In this document: positions 6,797 through 14,959 of the stretch, piece after piece
How the letters are laid out: each line of letters begins with the position of its first letter
Position numbering within the stretch: position 1 is the first letter of the stretch
Assembly (NCBI RefSeq): GCF_019931165.1
Contig: NZ_JAIOUP010000010.1
Coordinates: forward strand, 1-64,000
DNA length: 64,000 nucleotides
DNA from: Schnuerera sp. xch1
GTDB taxonomy: Bacteria; Bacillota; Clostridia; Tissierellales; Tepidimicrobiaceae
Reading direction: 5' to 3'
Translations under genes and position numbers: made by a program
The notes under the pieces: generated by a model
The model's input: only the letters and a program-made list of their open reading frames with translations
The model's database searches: none
What the model was told of the DNA's origin: nothing

Positions 6797-9700
6797 TTGA
6801 ATAGGTTTAGAGAATTATCTAATGAATCCGTAAGTCAGAGAGAAAAGAACATTTCTAAATATTGGGAACAAATTGATTTGCTTCATAAATCAGTGGAAAC
6901 TAGAGATGAAAACAGACCTTTTATATTCTACGAGGGACCTCCAACAGCCAATGGGAAACCTGGAATTCATCATGTAGTGGCAAGGACATTAAAGGATTTA
7001 GTATGTAGATATAAAACAATGGAAGGATATCAAGTAAAACGAAAAGCTGGGTGGGATACTCATGGTCTACCAGTAGAAATTGAAGTGGAAAAAAAGTTAA
7101 ACATAAATAATAAATATGAAATTGAGGAATATGGAATAAAAGAATTTAATGAGCAATGTAAAGAATCAGTATTTCAATATGAAAAATTATGGAGAGAAAT
7201 GACTACTAGAATGGCATACGAAATTGATTTGGATAACCCATATATAACTTTGGAAAATGATTATATTGAGTCAGTTTGGTGGATTCTTAATGAATTCTTC
7301 AAAGAAGGATTAATCTATGAAGGGCATAAGATACTTCCATATTGTCCTAGATGCGGAACAGGATTAGCATCTCATGAGGTAGCACAAGGATATGAGGAGA
7401 TAAAGACAGAAACTGTAATAGTCAAGTTTAAGTTAAAAGATAAAGATGAATACTTCTTGGCTTGGACTACAACACCCTGGACATTACCAAGCAATGTCTG
7501 TTTAACTGTTAATGCAGATGAAACATACTTAAAAGTAAGAGAGAATGATGAAGTATATTATGTAGGCAAAGTTTTAGCAGATAAGGTATTAGGAGAAGAC
7601 TATGAAGTATTAGAAGAGCTTAAAGGTAAGGATTTAGAATATATAGAATATGAGCAACTAATTCCTTTTATAGAAGTAGGCGATGATAAAAAAGCCTTTT
7701 TTGTAACAGTTGCAGACTATGTAACTACAGAGGATGGTACAGGAATTGTTCACTCAGCACCAGCCTTTGGTGAAGATGACTATAATACAGGAGTTAGATA
7801 TGATTTACCAGTATTAAAACCAGTAAATGAGGAAGGTAAATTTACCGATACTATCTGGAAAGGGAAATTTGTAATAGATGCAGATTCAGAAATAATTCAG
7901 TGGTTGAGGCATGAGGGAAAACTTTATAAAAAACAAAAAATGGTTCATAATTATCCTCATTGTTGGAGATGTCATACACCGCTTTTATACTATGCAAAAC
8001 CAAGTTGGTATATAGAGATAACTAAATTAAAGGATAAATTGATTAAAAACAATAATGGTGTCAACTGGTATCCAGAATTTGTAGGAGAGAAGAGATTTGG
8101 CAATTGGTTGGAGAATTTAAAGGATTGGGCCATATCGAGAACAAGATATTGGGGCACACCACTACCTATTTGGAGATGTGAAGACTGTGGACATATTACA
8201 AGTGTAGGATCTAGAAAAGAATTAGTAGATAGTGCAATAGAAGATATAGATGAATCCATAGAGCTTCATAGACCTTATGTGGATGATGTACATTTAAAAT
8301 GTGAAAAATGTAATGGTACTATGACTAGAGTAAAAGATGTAGTAGATGTATGGTTCGATAGTGGTTCTATGCCATTTGCACAACATCATTATCCTTTTGA
8401 GAACAAGGAAAACTTTGATAAGCTATTCCCAGCAGATTATATATGTGAAGGAATAGATCAGACTCGAGGATGGTTCTATTCATTAATTGCGATATCCACA
8501 TTTGTAACAGGTAAATCACCATATAAAAATGTGTTAGTCAACGATTTGATTCTAGATAAAGATGGTAAAAAGATGTCTAAATCCAAAGGTAACACAGTAG
8601 ATCCATTTAAGTTGTTTGATAAATATGGTGCAGATGCTTTAAGATGGTATTTGATTTATGTATCACCACCATGGACACCAACAAAATTTGATGAAGATGG
8701 ATTAAGAGAAATAGAGAGTAAGTTTTTCAGGAGTATAAGAAATATATATAATTTCTTCTCTTTATATGCTAATACCGATGATGTAGATCCAAGAGAATTT
8801 TTCATAAAATATGAAGATAGGGAAGAAATAGATAGATGGATTCTTTCAAAATATAATAATTTAGTAAAACAAGTAAAAGTAGATATGGATAATTTTGAAT
8901 TAACGAGAGTAGTAAGGGCTATACAAGAATTTGTTGTAGAAGATTTATCTAACTGGTATATAAGACGTTCTAGAAGACGTTTTTGGTCAACAAAATTAAA
9001 CAGTGACAAAAAAGCGGTATATAACACAACATATGAAATACTGGTAGGCATAAGTAAAGTGATAGCACCATTTGTACCATTCACTTCTGAAGAGTTATAT
9101 AGAAGTTTGACTGAAGAAAAATCAGTACACTTAGATTATTATCCAGAACATAATGAAGAATTAATAGATCTTCAGTTAGAAGAGAAAATGGATTTAGTTA
9201 GGAACTTGGTTGGACTAGGTAGAGCTTCTAGAGAATCGGCAAGAATAAAGGTACGTCAACCGCTAAAGGAAGTATTAATTGATGGAAAATATGAGAAAAA
9301 AATAAAGGATCTAGTACCTCTAATTAAAGAAGAATTAAATGTAAAAGAAGTGATATTTGAAAAGAATTTAAGCCAATTTATGAATTACTCCTTAAAGCCA
9401 AACTTTAAAGTAGTAGGACCTATACTAGGTTCTAAAGTAAAATCTTTTAGCAAAGCATTAAATGAGGTTGATCCCCGTGAAACTGTAGAAAAATTAGATG
9501 CAGGTAAAAAGGTAGTCTTGAATCTAGATGGAGAAGATGTAGAAATTACAAAAGATTATGTAATGGTTACTATATCTGCAAAAGAAGGATTTGACGTAGC
9601 GATGGAAGATAACTTGTTTGTAATTCTAGATACAACTTTAACCGATGATTTAATAAATGAAGGATATGCAAGGGAATTTATATCTAAGGTTCAACAAATG

Positions 9701-9907
9701 AGGAAAAATAATGGATACGATGTTTTAGACAATATCAATATTTATTATGATGGAGATAAGGACATAAAAGAAGCAGTAGATATATTTGAAGATTATATTA
9801 AAAGTGAAACTCTAGCTCTTTCTGTTAAAAGGGTAACTGATGATTCATTTAAGCAACAGGATTTAAATGGACATACTACAGGGATTAAATTAGAAAAAGT
9901 TAAATAA
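6797..9907 (+). CDS. ileS: Isoleucyl-tRNA synthetase (IleRS2-like)
   Basis: Class Ia synthetase that charges tRNA-Ile in the cytoplasm. The HIGH-type motif appears as GIHH at 56-59, and KMSKS near 592. There are CxxC pairs in the insertion and anticodon-side regions (for example CPRC and CEDC). The GPPTANGKPGIHH form and a length of 1036 residues fit the eukaryote-like IleRS2 group, which is often mupirocin tolerant; that phenotype is an inference. The open frame continues upstream to 6656, but that stretch is the T-box terminator. I chose TTG 6797 because AGAGG at 6783-6787 is nine bases away, whereas ATG 6788 abuts it; ATG 6788 would add three residues. Confidence 0.93.
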   Translation: MNRFRELSNESVSQREKNISKYWEQIDLLHKSVETRDENRPFIFYEGPPTANGKPGIHHVVARTLKDLVCRYKTMEGYQVKRKAGWDTHGLPVEIEVEKKLNINNKYEIEEYGIKEFNEQCKESVFQYEKLWREMTTRMAYEIDLDNPYITLENDYIESVWWILNEFFKEGLIYEGHKILPYCPRCGTGLASHEVAQGYEEIKTETVIVKFKLKDKDEYFLAWTTTPWTLPSNVCLTVNADETYLKVRENDEVYYVGKVLADKVLGEDYEVLEELKGKDLEYIEYEQLIPFIEVGDDKKAFFVTVADYVTTEDGTGIVHSAPAFGEDDYNTGVRYDLPVLKPVNEEGKFTDTIWKGKFVIDADSEIIQWLRHEGKLYKKQKMVHNYPHCWRCHTPLLYYAKPSWYIEITKLKDKLIKNNNGVNWYPEFVGEKRFGNWLENLKDWAISRTRYWGTPLPIWRCEDCGHITSVGSRKELVDSAIEDIDESIELHRPYVDDVHLKCEKCNGTMTRVKDVVDVWFDSGSMPFAQHHYPFENKENFDKLFPADYICEGIDQTRGWFYSLIAISTFVTGKSPYKNVLVNDLILDKDGKKMSKSKGNTVDPFKLFDKYGADALRWYLIYVSPPWTPTKFDEDGLREIESKFFRSIRNIYNFFSLYANTDDVDPREFFIKYEDREEIDRWILSKYNNLVKQVKVDMDNFELTRVVRAIQEFVVEDLSNWYIRRSRRRFWSTKLNSDKKAVYNTTYEILVGISKVIAPFVPFTSEELYRSLTEEKSVHLDYYPEHNEELIDLQLEEKMDLVRNLVGLGRASRESARIKVRQPLKEVLIDGKYEKKIKDLVPLIKEELNVKEVIFEKNLSQFMNYSLKPNFKVVGPILGSKVKSFSKALNEVDPRETVEKLDAGKKVVLNLDGEDVEITKDYVMVTISAKEGFDVAMEDNLFVILDTTLTDDLINEGYAREFISKVQQMRKNNGYDVLDNINIYYDGDKDIKEAVDIFEDYIKSETLALSVKRVTDDSFKQQDLNGHTTGIKLEKVK

Positions 9908-9945
9908 TATTAAACAGTAAAAATTATTTTAACTGTTTAGAAATT

Positions 9946-9976
9946 AAAAGTAGATGACATTGTCATCTACTTTTTT
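9946..9976 (+). terminator. Terminator after ileS
   Basis: AAAAGTAGATGACA (9946-9959) and TGTCATCTACTTTT (9961-9974) form a strong hairpin ending in six T. A smaller inverted repeat, AAACAGT (9912-9918)/ACTGTTT (9932-9938), sits just before it. Confidence 0.85.
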
Positions 9977-10083
9977 ATAGAGTAAGAAGGAATTTATTTG
10001 TCATTGTAGAATATAAATAATAAGAATAATTATTTAAAAATTATTTTTAATGATTAAAAATTATTGAGAAAGAGGTGGATTTG

Positions 10084-10404
10084 ATGATATCAACTACAAC
10101 AAATAGTGTTGAGGGTAAAAAAATAGTTGAATATAAGGGAATAGTTTTTGGAGAAGTAGTTTCAGGAGTTGATTTTATTAAGGATTTTACTGCAGGATTG
10201 TCCAATATTTTTGGTGGACGTTCTAAATCCTACGAAGGTGAATTAATTGAGGCAAGAGAAAGTGCTATAAAGGAAATGGAGCATAGAGCATTACAACTTG
10301 GTGCAAATGCTGTCGTTGGAGTTGATATAGATTACGAAGTACTAGGGCAGGGTGGTAATATGCTTATGGTTACTGCTTCTGGAACAGCAGTAGTAGCTGA
10401 ATAA
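10084..10404 (+). CDS. YbjQ/UPF0145-family putative heavy-metal-binding protein
   Basis: A 106-residue soluble protein of the YbjQ (UPF0145) family, small proteins that assemble as pentamers in solved structures; the metal-binding label is a family prediction, not proven. Family features are the N-terminal STTNSVEG, the central helix [16 protein letters not shown] and the strand [16 protein letters not shown] 10084 was chosen because AGAGGTGG lies five bases upstream; a GTG at 10075 lies inside that binding site. It is monocistronic between two transcription units; its role is unknown. Confidence 0.82.
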   Translation: MISTTTNSVEGKKIVEYKGIVFGEVVSGVDFIKDFTAGLSNIFGGRSKSYEGELIEARESAIKEMEHRALQLGANAVVGVDIDYEVLGQGGNMLMVTASGTAVVAE

Positions 10405-10577
10405 TAAATGTTCAGAACTGTCGCTACTGTTTGATAATAAAAAATACTATGATAAATAGCGATTTCATGATATAATCTAAAAAAGATGATTATAATGATT
10501 TTTAAGACTAAAATATTTTATGAATTTTAAATATTTGGCTATAACAATAAAATGTTGGTTAAGGGGGAAAGTGACTA

Positions 10578-12641
10578 ATGAGAGTATATCAAACTGAACA
10601 AATGAGAAACGTAGCTTTAATTGGACATGGTGGCAGTGGGAAAACAACTTTAACAGAAGCCATATTATATGCTACAGGAGTAATTAAGAGGCAAGGCAGA
10701 GTTGATGATGGAAATACTGTATCTGATTTTGATAAGGAAGAAATCACAAAAAAGTTTTCAATTGGAACATCTGCAATTCCTGTAGAATGGAATGATAATA
10801 AATTCAATTTTTTAGATACTCCTGGATATTTTGATTTTGTTGGGGAGGTATATGGTGCATTAAGAGCAAGTGAAAGTGCCTTAATAGTAGTAGACGCTTC
10901 GTCAGGAGTAGAAGTTGGAACAGAAAAATCTTGGAAATATGCTACAAAGCATAATCTTCCAAAAGCTATATTTTTAAATAAAATGGATAAAGAAAACGTT
11001 GACTTTAAAAAAATTTTAGATAATATTAAAAGTCAATTTGGGAATAAAGTAGTACCTCTTACATTACCAATAGGACAAGGAGAAACATTTAAAGGACTAG
11101 TTGATGTAATTGATAAAGTAGCTTTTGAATATAGTGGAAAAGATTCTAAAAAAGTAGACATACCGACAGAAATGGGAAGTGAAATTGAGGCTGTTAGAGA
11201 ATCCTTGATGGAAAAGGTTGCAGAGACAGATGAAGAATTGTTGGAAAAATACTTTGAAGGTGAAGGGTTTACAGAAGAAGAAATTAAAAAAGGGCTTAAC
11301 CTTGCGATTAATAGTGGAGATTTAGTTCCGTTAATAGTTGGATCAGCTGAAAAAGCTATTGGTGTTAATATGATATTGGAACTTTTTGAAAAATATATGC
11401 CAAGCCCAATATCGGTAAAATCTAATATCGGATACAAAGGTGAAGAAAAAGTTGAGAGAAAATTAGACGTTAACGAACCATTTTCTGCAATAGTATTTAA
11501 AACTATTGTAGATCCATTCGTAGGAAAACTTTCTCTATTTAAGGTACTCTCAGGGAAAATAACCAAAGATCAAGAAATATATAATTCAGTAAAAGACGAA
11601 TTTGAAAAGTTAGGGGGCTTATTCGTACTTAGGGGTAAAAATCAATTAGAATCATCTGAAATAGTCGCTGGAGATATTGGAGCTACTTCTAAATTACAAG
11701 TAACACAAACAGGAGATACTTTATGTAATAAGTCTAATCCAATTGTATATGATAAGATCGAATATCCACAACCAACATTGTTCTTAGCGGTAGAGCCAAA
11801 GGCAAAGGAAGATGAGGAAAAAATAGGATCATCTTTAAATAAGTTAACAGAAGAAGATCCAACTTTTGTTGTAAAAAGAAATTCTGAAACAAAACAGTTG
11901 TTAATTGGCGGGCAAGGGAATATGCAGTTAACTGTTATAATAGATAAATTGAAAAATAATTTTGGAGTTGAAGTAACTTTAACTAAACCAAAAGTTGCTT
12001 ACAGAGAAACAATTAAAGGAACTTCTAGTGTACAAGGGAAGCATAAGAAGCAATCAGGTGGAGCAGGACAATATGGTGATGTTCATATAAGGTTTGAACC
12101 TACAGAAGAGGACTTCATATTTGAGGAAGAAGTTTTTGGTGGAGCTGTTCCTAAGAATTATTTTCCAGCAGTAGAAAAAGGATTAAGAGAATGTTTAGAA
12201 AAAGGTGTTCTTGCTGGATGCCCAGTAGTAAATGTTAAGGCTACATTATTTGATGGTTCATATCATCCAGTAGATTCTAATGAGATGGCATTTAAGATCG
12301 CTGCTTCTCTTGCATTTAAAAAGGGTATCGAACAAGCTAATCCTATACTATTAGAGCCTATTATGAAGGTGGAAGTAATAATTCCTGAAGAATACATGGG
12401 AGATATAATGGGTGATATGAATAAACGCAGAGGTAAGATTTTAGGTATGGAGTCACAAAAAGATGGCAGCCAACTGGTTATTGCAGAAGCTCCACAAGCA
12501 GAATTATTTGAGTATGCTATAGACTTAAAAAGCATGACACAAGCAAGAGGTAGTTTTTCGATGGAATTTATTAGGTACGAAGAAGTTCCATCAAGTATTG
12601 CTCAAAAAATAATAGAAGAAGCTAAAGTTGAAAAAGAATAG
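10578..12641 (+). CDS. Elongation factor G-like GTPase (second EF-G)
   Basis: A 687-residue translational GTPase with EF-G domain order: G domain with GHGGSGKT at 16-23, DTPGYFDF near 77 and NKMD near 137, then domains II-V. It differs from canonical EF-G (fusA, at 47271) in the P-loop (GHGGSGKT against AHIDAGKT). It lacks the RGITI switch I sequence of fusA, having KFSIGTSAI instead. It belongs to the EF-G-like paralogue group common in Clostridia, whose job is not settled; ribosome recycling or a stress role are possibilities. It stands alone with its own terminator. GGGGGA precedes ATG 10578. Confidence 0.88.
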   Translation: MRVYQTEQMRNVALIGHGGSGKTTLTEAILYATGVIKRQGRVDDGNTVSDFDKEEITKKFSIGTSAIPVEWNDNKFNFLDTPGYFDFVGEVYGALRASESALIVVDASSGVEVGTEKSWKYATKHNLPKAIFLNKMDKENVDFKKILDNIKSQFGNKVVPLTLPIGQGETFKGLVDVIDKVAFEYSGKDSKKVDIPTEMGSEIEAVRESLMEKVAETDEELLEKYFEGEGFTEEEIKKGLNLAINSGDLVPLIVGSAEKAIGVNMILELFEKYMPSPISVKSNIGYKGEEKVERKLDVNEPFSAIVFKTIVDPFVGKLSLFKVLSGKITKDQEIYNSVKDEFEKLGGLFVLRGKNQLESSEIVAGDIGATSKLQVTQTGDTLCNKSNPIVYDKIEYPQPTLFLAVEPKAKEDEEKIGSSLNKLTEEDPTFVVKRNSETKQLLIGGQGNMQLTVIIDKLKNNFGVEVTLTKPKVAYRETIKGTSSVQGKHKKQSGGAGQYGDVHIRFEPTEEDFIFEEEVFGGAVPKNYFPAVEKGLRECLEKGVLAGCPVVNVKATLFDGSYHPVDSNEMAFKIAASLAFKKGIEQANPILLEPIMKVEVIIPEEYMGDIMGDMNKRRGKILGMESQKDGSQLVIAEAPQAELFEYAIDLKSMTQARGSFSMEFIRYEEVPSSIAQKIIEEAKVEKE

Positions 12642-12652
12642 TATATAGTTTT

Positions 12653-12686
12653 AAAAAGGTTTGACTTTTATCCGTCAAACCTTTTT
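12653..12686 (+). terminator. Terminator after the EF-G-like gene
   Basis: AAAAAGGTTTGAC (12653-12665) and GTCAAACCTTTTT (12674-12686) form a 13-bp stem with an 8-base loop, ending in five T. Confidence 0.88.
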
Positions 12687-12735
12687 AGGTTTAATATCGG
12701 TAGACATTGATAAATTATTTGAAATAAAGTTAGTG

Positions 12736-12764
12736 TTTACAATTTCCAACAAGTGTATTAATAT
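12736..12764 (+). promoter_or_regulatory. Candidate promoter upstream of the ctsR-operon riboswitch
   Basis: TTTACA (12736-12741) and TAATAT (12759-12764) are 17 bases apart. Transcription would begin just ahead of the aptamer at 12778. Confidence 0.45.
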
Positions 12765-12777
12765 ATACTTATAGAAT

Positions 12778-12860
12778 ATCAATAGACAAAGGCGAACTTA
12801 GGGAAATTTAAGGATGCAAAGCTATAGGATTTTAAAAGGTAGCCAGTTATTTGCAAAAAT
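12778..12860 (+). promoter_or_regulatory. Probable cyclic di-GMP-I (GEMM-I) riboswitch aptamer
   Basis: The segment carries the GEMM-I landmarks in order. GACAAAGGCGAAC (from 12785) is followed by the P1b hairpin CTTAGG/TTTAAG (12797-12812) capped by a GAAA tetraloop. Then come GGATGCAAAGC (12812-12822) and GGTAGCCAGTTA (12838-12849). The purine next to GGC in the first block is A, and the G taken to contact the ligand appears kept; this alignment is from memory, so c-di-GMP rather than 3',3'-cGAMP binding is tentative. No clear terminator lies between the aptamer and ctsR. Confidence 0.72.
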
Positions 12861-12904
12861 AAGTATTGAAATTTTCATAAAGATGTATAATAATATATAG
12901 TGAA

Positions 12905-12921
12905 GGACAAAGTAAGTCAAA
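12905..12921 (+). promoter_or_regulatory. Candidate CtsR operator
   Basis: GGACAAA-gta-AGTCAAA is a tandem heptad with 3-base spacing, one base off the CtsR consensus GGTCAAANANRGTCAAA. A third GTCAAA follows at 12922-12927. It lies between a TATAAT-like stretch (12886-12891) and the ctsR start, a normal place for CtsR autoregulation. Confidence 0.6.
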
Positions 12922-12938
12922 GTCAAAGGGGTGATATT

Positions 12939-13397
12939 TTGCCAAGGATAAGTAATGTTATTGAAAGGTTCATTAAGGAAATGTTAGAAGAAGCAGAGAA
13001 TGGTATTGTTGAAATAGGTAGAAATGAGATGGCTCAAAGATTTGGTTGCGCTCCTTCTCAAATAAATTATGTCCTTACGACAAGGTTTACTCCTTATAAA
13101 GGCTACTATATAGAGAGTAGACGAGGCGGTGGCGGGTATATTAAGATTATGAAAGTAAAAATTGAAGGAGATCCTCATATAGAAAATTTGATAAGAAATG
13201 TAGTAGGAGATTCAATCACTAAAAATAAAGCATATCATATAATTGAAACACTAAGAGAGGAGAAAGCAATTACTGAGAGAGAGGAAAGTATAATGAAGGC
13301 ATCTATAGAAGATACAGCCTTAAGTGCTATTACTAAGAATAGAAATAGAGTAAGAGCGGATATACTTAAGAATATGTTCCTTATTCTATTGATGTGA
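12939..13397 (+). CDS. ctsR: Transcriptional repressor CtsR
   Basis: Heat-shock repressor of clp genes in Gram-positives. The 152 residues start PRISNVIERFIKEML and contain the family's DNA-recognition segment PSQINYVLTTRF near 38-49 and the glycine-rich wing GRRGGGG-like SRRGGGGYI near 58-66. TTG 12939 is chosen: AAAGGGG lies about ten bases upstream, and the protein then starts where Bacillus CtsR does; the open frame continues to 12900 without support. First gene of ctsR-mcsA-mcsB-clpC, and it likely represses its own operon. The upstream riboswitch is an unusual addition. Confidence 0.93.
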   Translation: MPRISNVIERFIKEMLEEAENGIVEIGRNEMAQRFGCAPSQINYVLTTRFTPYKGYYIESRRGGGGYIKIMKVKIEGDPHIENLIRNVVGDSITKNKAYHIIETLREEKAITEREESIMKASIEDTALSAITKNRNRVRADILKNMFLILLM

Positions 13398-13412
13398 TTA
13401 GGAGGTTTTATA

Positions 13413-13925
13413 ATGTTATGTCAAATGTGCAATAAAAACCAAGCTACTGTCCATTATACTAAGATAATAAATGGAAAGGTAGAAGAGCTACATTTATGCG
13501 AAGACTGCGCTATGAACAATAGTGAATTTGGATTTGATACTACATTTTCGTTTCATAAACTATTAACTGATTTAATTGATAATTTCCAAGAAGGGGTACC
13601 TAAAAAACAAGTTAGCAATATAGAATGTCCATTTTGTGGTCTGAATTATTCAGAATTTAGAAAAACTGGAAAATTTGGATGTGCACAATGTTATGAAACT
13701 TTCGAACCAAATTTGAATCCTTTATTTAGAGGAATACATGGGCATGATGAACATACAGGAAAAGTACCTCGTAGGGCTAATGCTGCAGTAGCAACAAAAA
13801 GAGAAATTGAAAAATTAAAGAGAAAATTAGATGAACTTGTTGCTAAGGAAGCTTTTGAAGAAGCAGCTAAGGTAAGAGACAGGATAAAAGAATTAGAGAA
13901 AAAGTTTAATGGAAATGAGGAGTGA
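13413..13925 (+). CDS. mcsA: McsA, zinc-finger activator of McsB
   Basis: Partner of the arginine kinase McsB in the Clp stress system. The 170 residues hold two zinc-finger units, C3/C6/C29/C32 and a second CPFC...CAQC set around 72-93, and a C-terminal UVR coiled-coil motif near 130-164 like those of UvrB and ClpC. It begins 15 bases after ctsR behind AGGAGG, and its stop codon region overlaps the binding site of mcsB. The gene order fits the family assignment exactly. Confidence 0.92.
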   Translation: MLCQMCNKNQATVHYTKIINGKVEELHLCEDCAMNNSEFGFDTTFSFHKLLTDLIDNFQEGVPKKQVSNIECPFCGLNYSEFRKTGKFGCAQCYETFEPNLNPLFRGIHGHDEHTGKVPRRANAAVATKREIEKLKRKLDELVAKEAFEEAAKVRDRIKELEKKFNGNEE

Positions 13926-13930
13926 TGGGG

Positions 13931-14947
13931 ATGGTAAAATGGGTTGAAGGAACAGGCCTTGAAGAAGATGTAGTAGTTAGTACAAGAATAAGAATTGCTA
14001 GAAACTTGACAAACTATCGATTCCCACAGAAAATGGATATCAAAGAAGCAGATAAACTTACTCAAGAAGTATTAAATGTTATGAAAGATTTATCAGATGA
14101 TGTCAACTATAAATTTTTAAAGATAAATAGTTTGACACCTGTTGAAAGGGTAGCATATATAGAAGAACATTTGATCAGCCCTGGATTATTACAGAAGTCA
14201 GACTATAGTAGTTTTTTGCTAAAAGATAATGAAAACATAACGATAATGATAAATGAAGAAGACCATTTAAGGGTGCAGGTTCTTTTTCCAGGATTAAATT
14301 TTGAAGAAGGCTGGAAATTGATCAGTAAAATGGATGATTTTTTAGAGAGCTCGTTGGATTATGCTTATCACGATAGATATGGATATTTAACAGCTTGTCC
14401 CACCAATGTGGGTACTGGCCTTAGAGCTTCTGCTATGGTTCATATACCTTCTCTAACTCTTACAGGACATGTGGATAACTTGATTAGAGGATTTAGCAAG
14501 ATAGGGTTAACTGTAAGAGGCCTCTATGGAGAAGGTACTGAAGCAATAGGAGATCTATATCAAATATCTAATCAGATGACCCTAGGAGAGAATGAAGAAG
14601 AAATAATAAGGAAATTAAAGAGTGTAATATATCAAATAATAAATAGAGAAAGAGATGTTAGGAATAATTTACTTGAGAAAAGAAAAAATGAGATAGAGGA
14701 TAAAATTTTTAGATCTTTAGGAACTTTGAGATATGCAAGAAAGATGTCTTCAAAAGAAGCAATGAAACATCTTTCTAATGTAAGACTAGGAAAGGAAATG
14801 GGTATAATTAATGATGTAGATTACAAAAAAATAGCGAATTTAATGATTGAAATACAACCTGCTTCTATACAAAGGTATGCCAGTAAGGAATTAACTGAAG
14901 AAAAAAGAGATATTATTAGGGCTAATTATATAAGAGAAAAAATATAG
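13931..14947 (+). CDS. mcsB: Protein-arginine kinase McsB
   Basis: Phosphagen-kinase-like enzyme that phosphorylates arginines on damaged proteins, marking them for ClpC-ClpP, and inactivates CtsR. The 338 residues contain STRIRIARN at 17-25 and the catalytic loop CPTNVGTG with C156. A C-terminal RxxA-like dimer segment follows. ATG 13931 is chosen because AGGAG at 13918-13922 is eight bases away; ATG 13925 and GTG 13922 are too close. The gene is essentially contiguous with mcsA and 12 bases from clpC. Confidence 0.92.
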   Translation: MVKWVEGTGLEEDVVVSTRIRIARNLTNYRFPQKMDIKEADKLTQEVLNVMKDLSDDVNYKFLKINSLTPVERVAYIEEHLISPGLLQKSDYSSFLLKDNENITIMINEEDHLRVQVLFPGLNFEEGWKLISKMDDFLESSLDYAYHDRYGYLTACPTNVGTGLRASAMVHIPSLTLTGHVDNLIRGFSKIGLTVRGLYGEGTEAIGDLYQISNQMTLGENEEEIIRKLKSVIYQIINRERDVRNNLLEKRKNEIEDKIFRSLGTLRYARKMSSKEAMKHLSNVRLGKEMGIINDVDYKKIANLMIEIQPASIQRYASKELTEEKRDIIRANYIREKI

Positions 14948-14959
14948 AGGAGGGATAGC

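Noticed and set aside
10578-12641. EF-G-like protein as a TetM-type tetracycline resistance protein
   Set aside because: Its P-loop GHGGSGKT and overall length fit the housekeeping EF-G-like paralogue group; it sits alone without mobile-element context.
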